This document shows, piece after piece, positions 7,940-15,312 of a DNA stretch of 64,000 bases (position 1 is its first letter; every line of letters starts with the position of its first letter). A program made the position numbers and the translations under genes. Under the pieces are notes generated by a model. That model worked only from the letters and a program-made list of their open reading frames with translations, did no database searches and was not told the DNA's origin. This DNA comes from Roseibium sp. HPY-6 (GTDB taxonomy: Bacteria > Pseudomonadota > Alphaproteobacteria > Rhizobiales > Stappiaceae): positions 2,959,793 through 3,023,792 of the forward strand of contig NZ_JBEWCD010000002.1 of NCBI RefSeq assembly GCF_040530035.1. The letters run 5' to 3'.

Positions 7940-9234
7940 TCAGCCGCTTCCAGAAAGTCGGTCGAACCCGATGTCGCCTCCCATGGAAGACGCGCACCAA
8001 GGCGTCTGGCAACAGACAAGCCCGAGGCAAGACCATCTTCGTGGAAACCGTGACCATTCCATGCACCGCAGAACCAGGTGTTGTTGACACCCTGTATGTC
8101 CGCGAGCCTCTGTTTGGCACTCAGCGCACCTGCGTCAAACTGCGGGTGATCGTAAACGTATTTTGCGAAGGTCTTGTCTTCGTCAGGCGCTTTGAAAGGA
8201 TTGAGCGTGACAAAGACCGGTTTGCTGCGATCGATGTTTTGCAGGCGGTTCATCCAATAACTTACGGTCACATCCTGCGTCTCTCCGGCCTCCCGGTCAG
8301 ACATGTAATTCCATGAAGACCATATTTTCTTGCGCTTCGGCATCAGGCTTTCGTCTCTGTGCAGGAACACTTCGTTGGGACGATAGCGGATCGAACCAAG
8401 GATATCCCGCTCTGCAGGGCTTGGGTCGCCAAGCATGTCAAGGCTTTGATCAGTGTGGCTAGCAAGCACGACCTGATCGAACACATCCGTGTTGCCGGTC
8501 TCGTCCTTCACGTGGACCTTTCCACCCTGGCGAAGTATTTCAACGACAGGCGTCGCAAGCCTGATCTTGCCGGCTAGCGGGGCCAGCAACCGGTTCACGT
8601 AGTTCCTGCTGCCGCCGGAGATCGTACGCCACAATGTTGGCTCGAATGAGAGCAGCCTGTGGTTCTCGAAAAATGCCACAAAGCTTTCCGCCGGATAGTC
8701 GCGCATTTCGTTGATCGGCGTCGACCAGATTGCGGCTCCCATTGCAAGCAGATAGTCGTTGATGAAGCCTTGCGAGTAGCGGTTCTTTTCAAGATATCCG
8801 CCAAGTGTTTCGCCGGTCAGCTTGCCTGCGTGAAGGTCGACAACCGCACGTTTGTTGAAGCGAAACATGTCGCGCAGCATGAACAGGAAACGCGGTGACA
8901 CCAAGTTGGATCGCTGAGCGAAGACAGTGTTGATCGAGTCGCCCGACCACTCCAGGCTGCCATTGTCAGCAGACAGGGCAAAGCTCATATCGCTTGCTTC
9001 GGTCGGAACGTTCAAGTGATTGAGCAGTGCGGTAAAATTCGGGTAATTTCTTTCGTTGTAAACAATGAACCCGGTGTCGACTGAAACATGGGCTCCGTCG
9101 TAGTCAATGTCGGCTGTGGCGCTGTGTCCGCCAGCGCGAGGCCTTTTTTCGTACAAGACCACATCGTGATGTTCGTTGAGGGCCCAAGCTACACTGTTTC
9201 CGGAGATCCCGGAGCCGATGACGGCAATCCGCAT
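7936..9234 (-). CDS. FAD-dependent amine-oxidase-like oxidoreductase / desaturase
   Basis: The protein is 432 residues. The N-terminus MRIAVIGSGISGNSVAW is the FAD-binding fold, and a C-terminal FCGAWNGHGFHEDGLASG completes the FAD site of the flavin amine-oxidase/phytoene-desaturase-like group. It is the first gene of the operon FAD oxidoreductase-DUF1365-cfa. In furan fatty acid synthesis a flavin desaturase (UfaD) acts after methylation; whether this is the orthologue cannot be decided from sequence alone. The ATG at 9234 follows AAAAGGA by 6-7 bases and is preferred to a TTG two codons upstream. Confidence 0.88.
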   Translation of the reverse strand: MRIAVIGSGISGNSVAWALNEHHDVVLYEKRPRAGGHSATADIDYDGAHVSVDTGFIVYNERNYPNFTALLNHLNVPTEASDMSFALSADNGSLEWSGDSINTVFAQRSNLVSPRFLFMLRDMFRFNKRAVVDLHAGKLTGETLGGYLEKNRYSQGFINDYLLAMGAAIWSTPINEMRDYPAESFVAFFENHRLLSFEPTLWRTISGGSRNYVNRLLAPLAGKIRLATPVVEILRQGGKVHVKDETGNTDVFDQVVLASHTDQSLDMLGDPSPAERDILGSIRYRPNEVFLHRDESLMPKRKKIWSSWNYMSDREAGETQDVTVSYWMNRLQNIDRSKPVFVTLNPFKAPDEDKTFAKYVYDHPQFDAGALSAKQRLADIQGVNNTWFCGAWNGHGFHEDGLASGLSVARRLGARLPWEATSGSTDFLEAAE

Positions 9235-9308
9235 GTTCAATCCTTTTTATGATTCTGGGCAGTCCGCAAGGACATGCGGCCAGTCGGGATTTTCTTCGTA
9301 TTCTCAGG

Positions 9309-9338
9309 CAAATACGGCAGAGAAAACAGCGCGGATCA
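9309..9338 (-). promoter_or_regulatory. Candidate ECF sigma-E promoter of the FAD-DUF1365-cfa operon
   Basis: On the minus strand TGATCC (9338-9333), exactly 18 bases, then TATTTG (9314-9309). It lies about 75 bases upstream of the FAD oxidoreductase start. The -35, spacing and the CGTA step match the element in front of the chrR-like gene; the rest of the -10 differs. Confidence 0.55.
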
Positions 9339-9485
9339 CGCAGGCTGATGAATTTAATAAATTATTTTGTCCAAACCATCGGGACACGTTGTCGGCGCGG
9401 GTTAGGCCGATCGAAAACCGGCCGGCTGACCTGGCACATGTTTCGACTGGAAACTAGCGCGCATTGTTTGAAAATCGACTGCGAC

Positions 9486-9520
9486 AAAGAAAACCGGACC
9501 CGCTGTGCAAGCGGGCCCGG
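9486..9520 (-). terminator. Intrinsic terminator of the exported-protein gene
   Basis: The stem CCGGACCCGC/GCGGGCCCGG (9494-9503 with 9511-9520, one A/C mismatch) has a 7-base loop. On the minus strand it is followed by TTTTCTTTG. Confidence 0.75.
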
Positions 9521-9557
9521 CAACATGATCAAAAACAATACCTGTATTTAATTACAA

Positions 9558-10154
9558 TCAGGCCTGCAGCGTATCGACAAGCCAGTTCCAGGCGATTTCA
9601 ACCCGATTTCTCGCTGCATCGAAAAAGGCGACTACCTTCTCCCAAACAGACTGTCCGAAATCGGCAACCTGCAACATCGTCCCGCGCTTGACCGGCTCGC
9701 TTTCGGTTTCGATCAGCTCGACAGTCGTTGCTTCAGCACCGTCGTTAACGACCCGGCGTGTCACCATAAGTGCACCCTCGGTGGTAAGCCGGGACTCGTC
9801 TTTGCCGGCAACGACAGTTTCCTGATCCATTGAGCGCACCACGACAGCCCGGCCATCGGGCAGAAGATGCGTTTCATTGTTGCTCACTTCAGAATCGTAG
9901 ATCACTTCCCCATAGGAATCGATCAACTCAACCCAGACGGCGCTGCGTCCATCGAGTTCGATCTCACCGACCCATATGGTGAGTTCGCTCTCCAGTGGAT
10001 CCGTTTGGTCCACCGACGCCGAAGCAACCGTCACAGCGAGACGATCCTCAGGCAACGTAATTGTTTCCTGCGGAAGTTGTTCGGCACCTGCGCTACTCGC
10101 CAATGCGAGGATGAGACCCAGCGCAAAAGTTCCTGCTTTGGTATTCCGTTGCAT
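9558..10154 (-). CDS. Exported protein of unknown function
   Basis: The protein is 198 residues with a clear Sec signal peptide (positive MQRNTKAG, hydrophobic core, cleavage near SAGAEQ at 24). The mature part is acidic, rich in beta-prone Val/Thr/Glu, and ends in an aromatic amphipathic segment (FGQSVWEKVVAFFDAARN and a Trp-rich tail) that could associate with a membrane. No cysteines are seen in the mature part. I do not recognise the family. It stands alone with its own terminator at 9486-9520. Confidence 0.7.
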   Translation of the reverse strand: MQRNTKAGTFALGLILALASSAGAEQLPQETITLPEDRLAVTVASASVDQTDPLESELTIWVGEIELDGRSAVWVELIDSYGEVIYDSEVSNNETHLLPDGRAVVVRSMDQETVVAGKDESRLTTEGALMVTRRVVNDGAEATTVELIETESEPVKRGTMLQVADFGQSVWEKVVAFFDAARNRVEIAWNWLVDTLQA

Positions 10155-10658
10155 GTTCGCCTCCCAAGGCTAATACAACTAGTTCTACCGCGCTTGAGGC
10201 ACTTGCAGATTTGGTCTGTTTCGACTCTTTATCTGCCTGAGTTGTTAAGGCTCCTGAGCGTGCGCCCCACGCTGCGCGGTCACGATTTTGCCATTATCGC
10301 ACCACAACCTGCGTTTTGAGTGTAATGAACATCACATTTTTGGGTGATCTCATTAACTTTTCATAAATAAATGTGGTTTCTGGCCGGTCATTCAAGGTAA
10401 CTCACCATGACGTGACCAATATCCTCCTGTTAAAAATAACTAAGCAATTCGTTTGTTCCTGTGTTGATTTGCAAAAATTTGGCTTTCAAATACAAAATAA
10501 TGGTAGCCGCAATTGCTTTTTCGGGCAATCGAGAATCTTGTCGTAACGTAAATTTCGAATTTTAGATTAATTTTCCAACCGGATTGGCGTTGGTGCTTTG
10601 AGACAAAGACATCCGAGCCAATGAAGTTGGTAAACTGCGTTACTTCCCATACCCGATT
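10155..10658. other. 500-bp AT-rich intergenic region with no gene seen
   Basis: This is the upstream region of the exported-protein gene on one side and the end of cutC on the other. The 10320-10570 part is clearly more AT-rich than the surroundings. I find no open frame with a ribosome-binding site, no RNA gene and no convincing terminator. Confidence 0.5.
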
Positions 10659-11390
10659 TCATCGAACATCGACTGCCTGACGCAGCGCCCGAACCAGCCG
10701 GGCATCGGTCAATTTCTGTCCAGTCGCTGAAGCGAACCCGAGTTGAACCTCTCTGGAGGCGGGCAGGGCGCATTGCCGCATGGAACAGGAGGCGTGTAAT
10801 TCCTCAACGCCTGTCTCCTTCAGAATTCGGGCGGCATTTGCTGGGGTGACGCCAGAACCAGCCATAATCGAGATCCGTCCCGTCGCGTAGCGCACCGCTT
10901 CCCGGATCACGGTGCATCCTTCATCGGCTGTGTTTTGGTGTCCGGAGGTTAGAACACGCTCAAAACCAACAGAAACAGCATCGTCAATCGCGGTTTTGAA
11001 ATCAGAAAGAGTGTCGAACGCGCGGTGAAGCGTCGCGTTGAGTGCCGTTCCCTGAAGTGCGGGTTTCAAAAATGCGGTGTCCAGCCGGTCTGCATCGGTT
11101 ACGGACCCGATCACCACACCTTTCATACCGTTTTGTTCTGCGGCCCTGATATCCTTGAGCATCAGTTCTTTTTCGACGTCCGAATACCTGAAGTCTCCCG
11201 ACCGGGGTCTGATCATCGCATAGACCGGCACTGACAAACCGGATGCGGCAGACATCATACCACTTGAGGGCGTCAACCCGCCTTCGGAAAGAGCGGCGCA
11301 AAGTTCTATCCGGTCGGCACCGTTTTCGGCGGCAATCCGGGCGCCCTTGATCGTGTCGACGCAAACTTCAAGCAAGCGATTTGCCTTCAC
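10659..11390 (-). CDS. cutC: CutC family protein
   Basis: The protein is 243 residues with the TIM-barrel CutC signatures: LEVCVDTIKGARIAAENGADRIELCAAL-type opening, then GGLTPSSG, VPVYAMIRPRSGDFRY, LHRAFD, LTSGH, IMAGSGV and ELHAS. The family was named for copper tolerance, but its enzymatic role is not settled. Here it overlaps the N-acetylglucosamine kinase gene by 4 bases (11387-11390) in an amino-sugar locus and has no copper genes nearby, which argues for a role in sugar or cell-wall metabolism (inference). Confidence 0.9.
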   Translation of the reverse strand: MKANRLLEVCVDTIKGARIAAENGADRIELCAALSEGGLTPSSGMMSAASGLSVPVYAMIRPRSGDFRYSDVEKELMLKDIRAAEQNGMKGVVIGSVTDADRLDTAFLKPALQGTALNATLHRAFDTLSDFKTAIDDAVSVGFERVLTSGHQNTADEGCTVIREAVRYATGRISIMAGSGVTPANAARILKETGVEELHASCSMRQCALPASREVQLGFASATGQKLTDARLVRALRQAVDVR

Positions 11391-12295
11391 GCCTTTTCTC
11401 CAAACATCTTGCGTGCGTGAATTCCCGCACCCTGCAATCCGCCGTTCTCGGCAAAAGTGCCCCTGACAATGAGAGGTTCGGAATAGTCGGCAAGAACAAG
11501 AGAACGTGTTTTGATGTCAATCAGCTCCAGAAGAGCTTCGTCGTTCGAAAGACCGCCACTGACCGGGATTACGTCCGGTCCCAGAGTGTTGACGAGAACG
11601 GAGAGCGCCCTTGATACCAGGGTCGCATAGACATCAATCGTTCTGGCCGCGTTGTCCTCATGCGCGTGCCAGGCTTCGGTAATGGCACGGCTGGAAAGCG
11701 TCTTGCCGTGAAGCGAGGCGTGAATGCGTTCCAGCCCTCTTGCCGAACCTGTTGCATCGACACAGCCTGTCTGTCCGCAACCACACGTGTAGTGCCCGAC
11801 ACCCTCGATCGTGCCGCCAGCTGTCGGGTCGACAATGGGACCATGGCCCCATTCGCCGGCCATGCCGCCAAAACCCGTAACGAGGTTACCGGCAACCACC
11901 AGGCCGCCGCCGACCCCTGAACCGAGGATTATTCCGAAGACCACGTCCTTGCCGCGGCCCGTTCCGCTGACCGCTTCGGCAAGAGCGAATGCATTCGCGT
12001 CGTTGATGAGGGCGACAGGTCTTTCCAGAGCCTTGGAAAGTTCGTCCTGAACATGCCGTCGATGAAGACAGGGAATATTGGCAACATCCGCCACGCCACT
12101 GCGCGCGTCAAACGCTCCAGCCAGCGAAATGGAAATCGGGTCTCCCTGCGTACCAGCTCGGTTCCCTATGGCCTCCACGAACGCCGTCCAGTCGTTTGTG
12201 GGGGTTGCAAGACGGCCGTCTTCGGTAACAAAGCCGTCTTTGGTGAGCGCACCATGGCGTATGAAGGTTCCGCCGATATCGAAACAGGTTGTCAT
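11387..12295 (-). CDS. nagK: ROK family sugar kinase, probable N-acetylglucosamine kinase
   Basis: The protein is 302 residues. It shows the ATP-phosphate motif DIGGT (6-10), the catalytic Asp in NDAN (D99), the EWGH segment (148-151), the ROK zinc motif with Cys at 171, 173 and 178 (CGCGQTGC), and the second glycine-rich ATP loop PVSGGLSN. ROK kinases with EWGH and GEWGHGPI phosphorylate GlcNAc or ManNAc. With NagA, NagB-II and a MurQ-like protein alongside, phosphorylation of GlcNAc from peptidoglycan or chitin is the best reading. The control region lies at 12296-12429. Confidence 0.87.
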   Translation of the reverse strand: MTTCFDIGGTFIRHGALTKDGFVTEDGRLATPTNDWTAFVEAIGNRAGTQGDPISISLAGAFDARSGVADVANIPCLHRRHVQDELSKALERPVALINDANAFALAEAVSGTGRGKDVVFGIILGSGVGGGLVVAGNLVTGFGGMAGEWGHGPIVDPTAGGTIEGVGHYTCGCGQTGCVDATGSARGLERIHASLHGKTLSSRAITEAWHAHEDNAARTIDVYATLVSRALSVLVNTLGPDVIPVSGGLSNDEALLELIDIKTRSLVLADYSEPLIVRGTFAENGGLQGAGIHARKMFGEKA

Positions 12296-12339
12296 AGCCC
12301 GCTCATTTGCGCCTCAAGGAGGACATTTTGAGTCAAATT

Positions 12340-12360
12340 AAATACCAATATGCAACCAAT
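12340..12360 (-). promoter_or_regulatory. Candidate GntR/HutC operator upstream of nagK
   Basis: On the minus strand two ATTGGT hexamers lie 11 bases apart (plus-strand ACCAAT at 12344-12349 and 12355-12360), about 45-65 bases before the nagK start. The second is extended to ATTGGTATTT, a decamer also present upstream of the GntR gene at 13462-13471. Confidence 0.5.
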
Positions 12361-12429
12361 TGAGCCTTTAGTAAACCAGAAACTGCTGAACCGGCGCATC
12401 CTGGTGCACAGGATGTTTATCGACCAAGT

Positions 12430-13311
12430 CTAGAGAAAGGGACGCAGGTTGCCGTCATTGAGGGCAAGCACATTTTCCGCTGCGTTCACGTCGAGACCGT
12501 CCTGCAACATCAAAACCGCAACCTTCACGCGGCCGTTGGCGCTTTGAAGCGCTTGCGCAGCTGCATCTGGCGCACATCCGGTCAAATCCTGCAAAATACG
12601 CTGAGCGCGCTGGCGGAGCTTGTCGTTATCCGCGACGAGATTGACCATGTGACCACGGACGGCATGCCCAAGTCTGAGCGCTACCAGGGTCGAGATCATG
12701 TTCAACACAGCCTTTTGCGCGCTGGCCGCGCCGAGCCGCGTCGAACCGGCAATGATTTCAGGTGGAGTTTGCAGGAAGATAGGGTGGTCAGCCTCGGACA
12801 AGAGAGGCGTTTCTGGATTGTTGGCGATGCCGATAGTTGCCGTACCGACCTGTTTCGCTGCCCGGAACGTGCCAAGTGTGTAAGGGGTCGATCCACTCGC
12901 CGAGACGCCAATCAGAATATCACCGTTGCCGAGTCCGGATTTACGGAAATCATCAGCTCCGGCAAGACTGTCATCTTCATGGACACCTTCCAGGTGCAGG
13001 AGGTTCTCCGCGCCGCCGGCGTAGAGAATCCGCATGCGATCAGCCTGGAAACCGAATGTTCCCGGCAATTCAAGACAATCCGCGATCGCTGTCAAACCCG
13101 CGCTTCCCGCTCCCGCATAGCCGATCTTGCCCCCGCTGGACGCAGCAATTTGCAGAGCATTTGCCGCCTTGGCGATCTGTGGAATGGCTTTACCTGCCGC
13201 CGTCAGCGCCGCGACCTGCCGGTCGAGCATAATGGAGAGTATCTCCTCGTCTGCCTTTTGAGAGAGCCCGATTGAGAGGGGATCGCGGTCTTCTGTCGTC
13301 GGCAGTGTCAT
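12430..13311 (-). CDS. murQ: MurQ-family SIS protein (N-acetylmuramic acid 6-phosphate etherase, divergent)
   Basis: The protein is 293 residues, the length of MurQ. It shows the whole MurQ/GCKR frame: GYAGAG, ELPGTFG, ILYAGGAENLL, IGVSASGSTPY, AGSTRLGAASAQK and VLNM. MurQ removes the lactyl ether of MurNAc-6-P to give GlcNAc-6-P, which NagA then uses. The acid/base Glu aligns with E81, and the EGxED-type Glu is kept. However, the sugar-phosphate loop normally reading GAGTSGRLG reads GAGSAGLTA, and GSTRMKAGTAQK reads GSTRLGAASAQK, so substrate or activity may differ. The ATG at 13311 gives a normal-sized protein; the longer frame adds 41 unlikely residues. Confidence 0.8.
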   Translation of the reverse strand: MTLPTTEDRDPLSIGLSQKADEEILSIMLDRQVAALTAAGKAIPQIAKAANALQIAASSGGKIGYAGAGSAGLTAIADCLELPGTFGFQADRMRILYAGGAENLLHLEGVHEDDSLAGADDFRKSGLGNGDILIGVSASGSTPYTLGTFRAAKQVGTATIGIANNPETPLLSEADHPIFLQTPPEIIAGSTRLGAASAQKAVLNMISTLVALRLGHAVRGHMVNLVADNDKLRQRAQRILQDLTGCAPDAAAQALQSANGRVKVAVLMLQDGLDVNAAENVLALNDGNLRPFL

Positions 13312-13461
13312 GGTCCGGAAACTCTGAAACTCTTTGCTTTTCGCCACGAACCGGGCGCTTCGGACACAAGCCCCGTTTCGAAGCAGCCTGATCGCATTGG
13401 GATGAAGCGGGGGTGGCGGAAATCCTTTTACCACTTGATTTTCGGTTCCGATAGAGTTTAA

Positions 13462-13482
13462 ATTGGTATTTGAAAGGTATTA
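13462..13482. promoter_or_regulatory. Candidate GntR/HutC operator between murQ and gntR
   Basis: ATTGGTATTT (13462-13471) is followed by AAAGGTATTA; the GGT cores are 11 bases apart, as in the site before nagK. The position in the divergent region, 25-45 bases from the regulator start, suits autoregulation and control of murQ. Confidence 0.5.
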
Positions 13483-13505
13483 TTTTAGCCAAGGCGCTCT
13501 GTTCA

Positions 13506-14267
13506 ATGACAGACTTCATAACCATGTTGGAAAACGGCGATTGGCTGGCGGGTTCAAGCGGCCCGAGATACCTGCAGTTGCGCCGCCGGATTTTGCAGGC
13601 AATTGACGAAGGTGTGCTGAAAGAGAACGAACCGCTTCCGTCTGAGCGTGAGATTGCCTCGATCACGGAACTTTCCCGTGTGACGGTGCGAAAAGCTGTA
13701 GCCGGTCTTGTTGAAGATGAGGTTGTCGTTCAAAAGCGTGGTAGCGGCTCCTTTGTTGCGCCAAAGGTGCAGAAAGTCGAACAGCGTCTTTCCAGCCTTA
13801 CGTCATTCAGCGAAGACATGGCCCGGCGGGGTTTGGAGGCAAGCAGCGAATGGCTGCGGCGAGGGCTCTATCCGGCATCTCCGGAAGAAATGTTCACGCT
13901 TGGGCTGAGTTCGGGGCAACGCGTCGCGCGTGTCGACCGATTGCGCAAGGCCGACGGCACACCAATGGCGATCGAGCGGGCATCCTTGTCGGAACGCGTG
14001 CTTCCGGACCCGGAGCAGGTGACGACGTCTCTTTACGAGGTGCTGCGGTCAAAGGGAATGCAGCCGGTGCGCGCAATACAACGGATCTCGGCGCGAAATC
14101 TTGAAATCGTTGACGCTGAGATCCTCCGTGTCCCGGCAGGCTCTGCCGGTCTCAAGATTGAACGTGTTTCCTATCATGCGTCGGGGCATGTCGTTGAATT
14201 CACGCGATCCGTTTATCGCGGCGACGCCTATGACTTCATTGCAGAACTTCAAATCGCGGAAAATTAG
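13506..14267 (+). CDS. GntR/HutC-family transcriptional regulator (UTRA domain)
   Basis: The protein is 253 residues. The winged helix lies at about 20-83 (LPSEREIASITELSRVTVRK is the recognition region, then the wing RGSGSFVAP), and the UTRA ligand domain at about 95-250. UTRA regulators of the NagR/DasR type bind GlcN-6-P or GlcNAc-6-P. It is divergent from murQ and directly upstream of nagB-II and nagA, so it is the likely local repressor responding to an amino-sugar phosphate. The ATG at 13506 was chosen because it sits behind the operator-like repeats; an earlier in-frame start would place the coding region over them. Confidence 0.9.
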   Translation: MTDFITMLENGDWLAGSSGPRYLQLRRRILQAIDEGVLKENEPLPSEREIASITELSRVTVRKAVAGLVEDEVVVQKRGSGSFVAPKVQKVEQRLSSLTSFSEDMARRGLEASSEWLRRGLYPASPEEMFTLGLSSGQRVARVDRLRKADGTPMAIERASLSERVLPDPEQVTTSLYEVLRSKGMQPVRAIQRISARNLEIVDAEILRVPAGSAGLKIERVSYHASGHVVEFTRSVYRGDAYDFIAELQIAEN

Positions 14268-14271
14268 ATCA

Positions 14272-15312
14272 ATGGCAGACACAACGCTGCAGATGGACTG
14301 CACGCATATGCGCCGTGAAATCGAGGAAATCCCGAGCGCAGTGCGCCGGGTTCTGTCCGAGGCGCATCCGCGTGCACGTGAGATTGCAGAGAAGGCCGGT
14401 GCGCCGGTCTTTCTCGCAAGCGTGGCTCGTGGCTCCTCCGATCATGCAGCCATGTTCTTGAAGTACGCCTCTGAGATATATCTCGGACTGGCCATGGCGT
14501 CCCTCGGACCGTCTGTGTCATCGGTCTATAAATCGCAGGTCCAGCTCGAAAAGGCACTTTTGATCGCGATTTCCCAGTCTGGAGCCAGCCCTGATATTCT
14601 CTCCGTGGTCGAAAGCGCGAAGGAGCAGGGTGCCGTAACGGTTGGCCTGACCAACACGGCCGATAGTCCGCTCGCCAGGCTGTGCACCTCCACACTGGAC
14701 ATATGCGCCGGACCTGAAAAAAGTGTCGCCGCAACGAAGACCTACGTCAATTCGGTGGTTGCCGGCCTTTTGCTTCTGGCCGAAATCGGTGGAGACGCTG
14801 CGCTTTTAAATGCACTTGCTGACGTGCCGGCAGAAATGGAAAAAGCCATCGCTATCGACTGGACCGCCCTGGCGGAGCCGATTGAAAGACGCGGGTCGCT
14901 TTACGTCGTCGGACGCGGCCCGGGTCTGGCAATCGCCAATGAAGCGGCATTGAAATTCAAGGAAACCTGCCAGATCCACGCAGAAGCCTATTCTTCTGCG
15001 GAAGTGATGCATGGACCCGTCTCAATCGTGGAGGACGGGTATCCGGTGCTTGTGCTTGGTGTCCGGGATGCGGCACAGGACGGACTGGCCCGGACGGCCG
15101 ACAAAATGTCTGCCCAGGGCGGCATTGTGTTTGCCACTACTGACAAGGTCGAACATGCGAACAGGCTCGACTACCAGTCCGCGAGCCACCCGTTGACCGA
15201 CGCGCTAACGCAAATTGTCTCTTTCTATGCTTTTATCGAGTGGTTTGCCCGACATCGCGGCTTTAATCCCGATGTCCCCAGGCATCTGAACAAAGTCACG
15301 CAAACGGTATGA
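14272..15312 (+). CDS. nagB-II: SIS-domain glucosamine-6-phosphate deaminase (NagB-II type)
   Basis: The protein is 346 residues. It is built of two SIS domains and resembles the isomerase half of GlmS without the glutaminase half: MRREIEEIPSAVRRVL at the start, ARGSSDHAA, ISQSGASPDIL, GPEKSVAATKTY, VGRGPGLAIANEAALKFKE and AEVMHGP. Such proteins convert GlcN-6-P to fructose-6-P and ammonia. The gene starts 4 bases after the regulator gene stops and its end overlaps nagA by 4 bases (15309-15312), so the three genes form one tightly coupled operon. Confidence 0.88.
   Translation: MADTTLQMDCTHMRREIEEIPSAVRRVLSEAHPRAREIAEKAGAPVFLASVARGSSDHAAMFLKYASEIYLGLAMASLGPSVSSVYKSQVQLEKALLIAISQSGASPDILSVVESAKEQGAVTVGLTNTADSPLARLCTSTLDICAGPEKSVAATKTYVNSVVAGLLLLAEIGGDAALLNALADVPAEMEKAIAIDWTALAEPIERRGSLYVVGRGPGLAIANEAALKFKETCQIHAEAYSSAEVMHGPVSIVEDGYPVLVLGVRDAAQDGLARTADKMSAQGGIVFATTDKVEHANRLDYQSASHPLTDALTQIVSFYAFIEWFARHRGFNPDVPRHLNKVTQTV

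Larger units (their letters stand above)
9240..9557. other. Intergenic region: promoter of the FAD-DUF1365-cfa operon and terminator of the exported-protein gene
   Basis: It contains the candidate sigma-E promoter at 9309-9338 and the intrinsic terminator at 9486-9520. No further gene is seen in either strand. Confidence 0.5.

Noticed and set aside
12329..12364. Plus-strand mini-frame after a good AAGGAGG sequence
   Set aside because: Only about eleven codons, in the nagK control region and overlapping the operator repeats; most likely chance.
12397..12415. Hairpin CATCCTG/CAGGATG downstream of murQ
   Set aside because: It has no T run on the murQ strand and only TTTAT on the other, so I do not call it a terminator.
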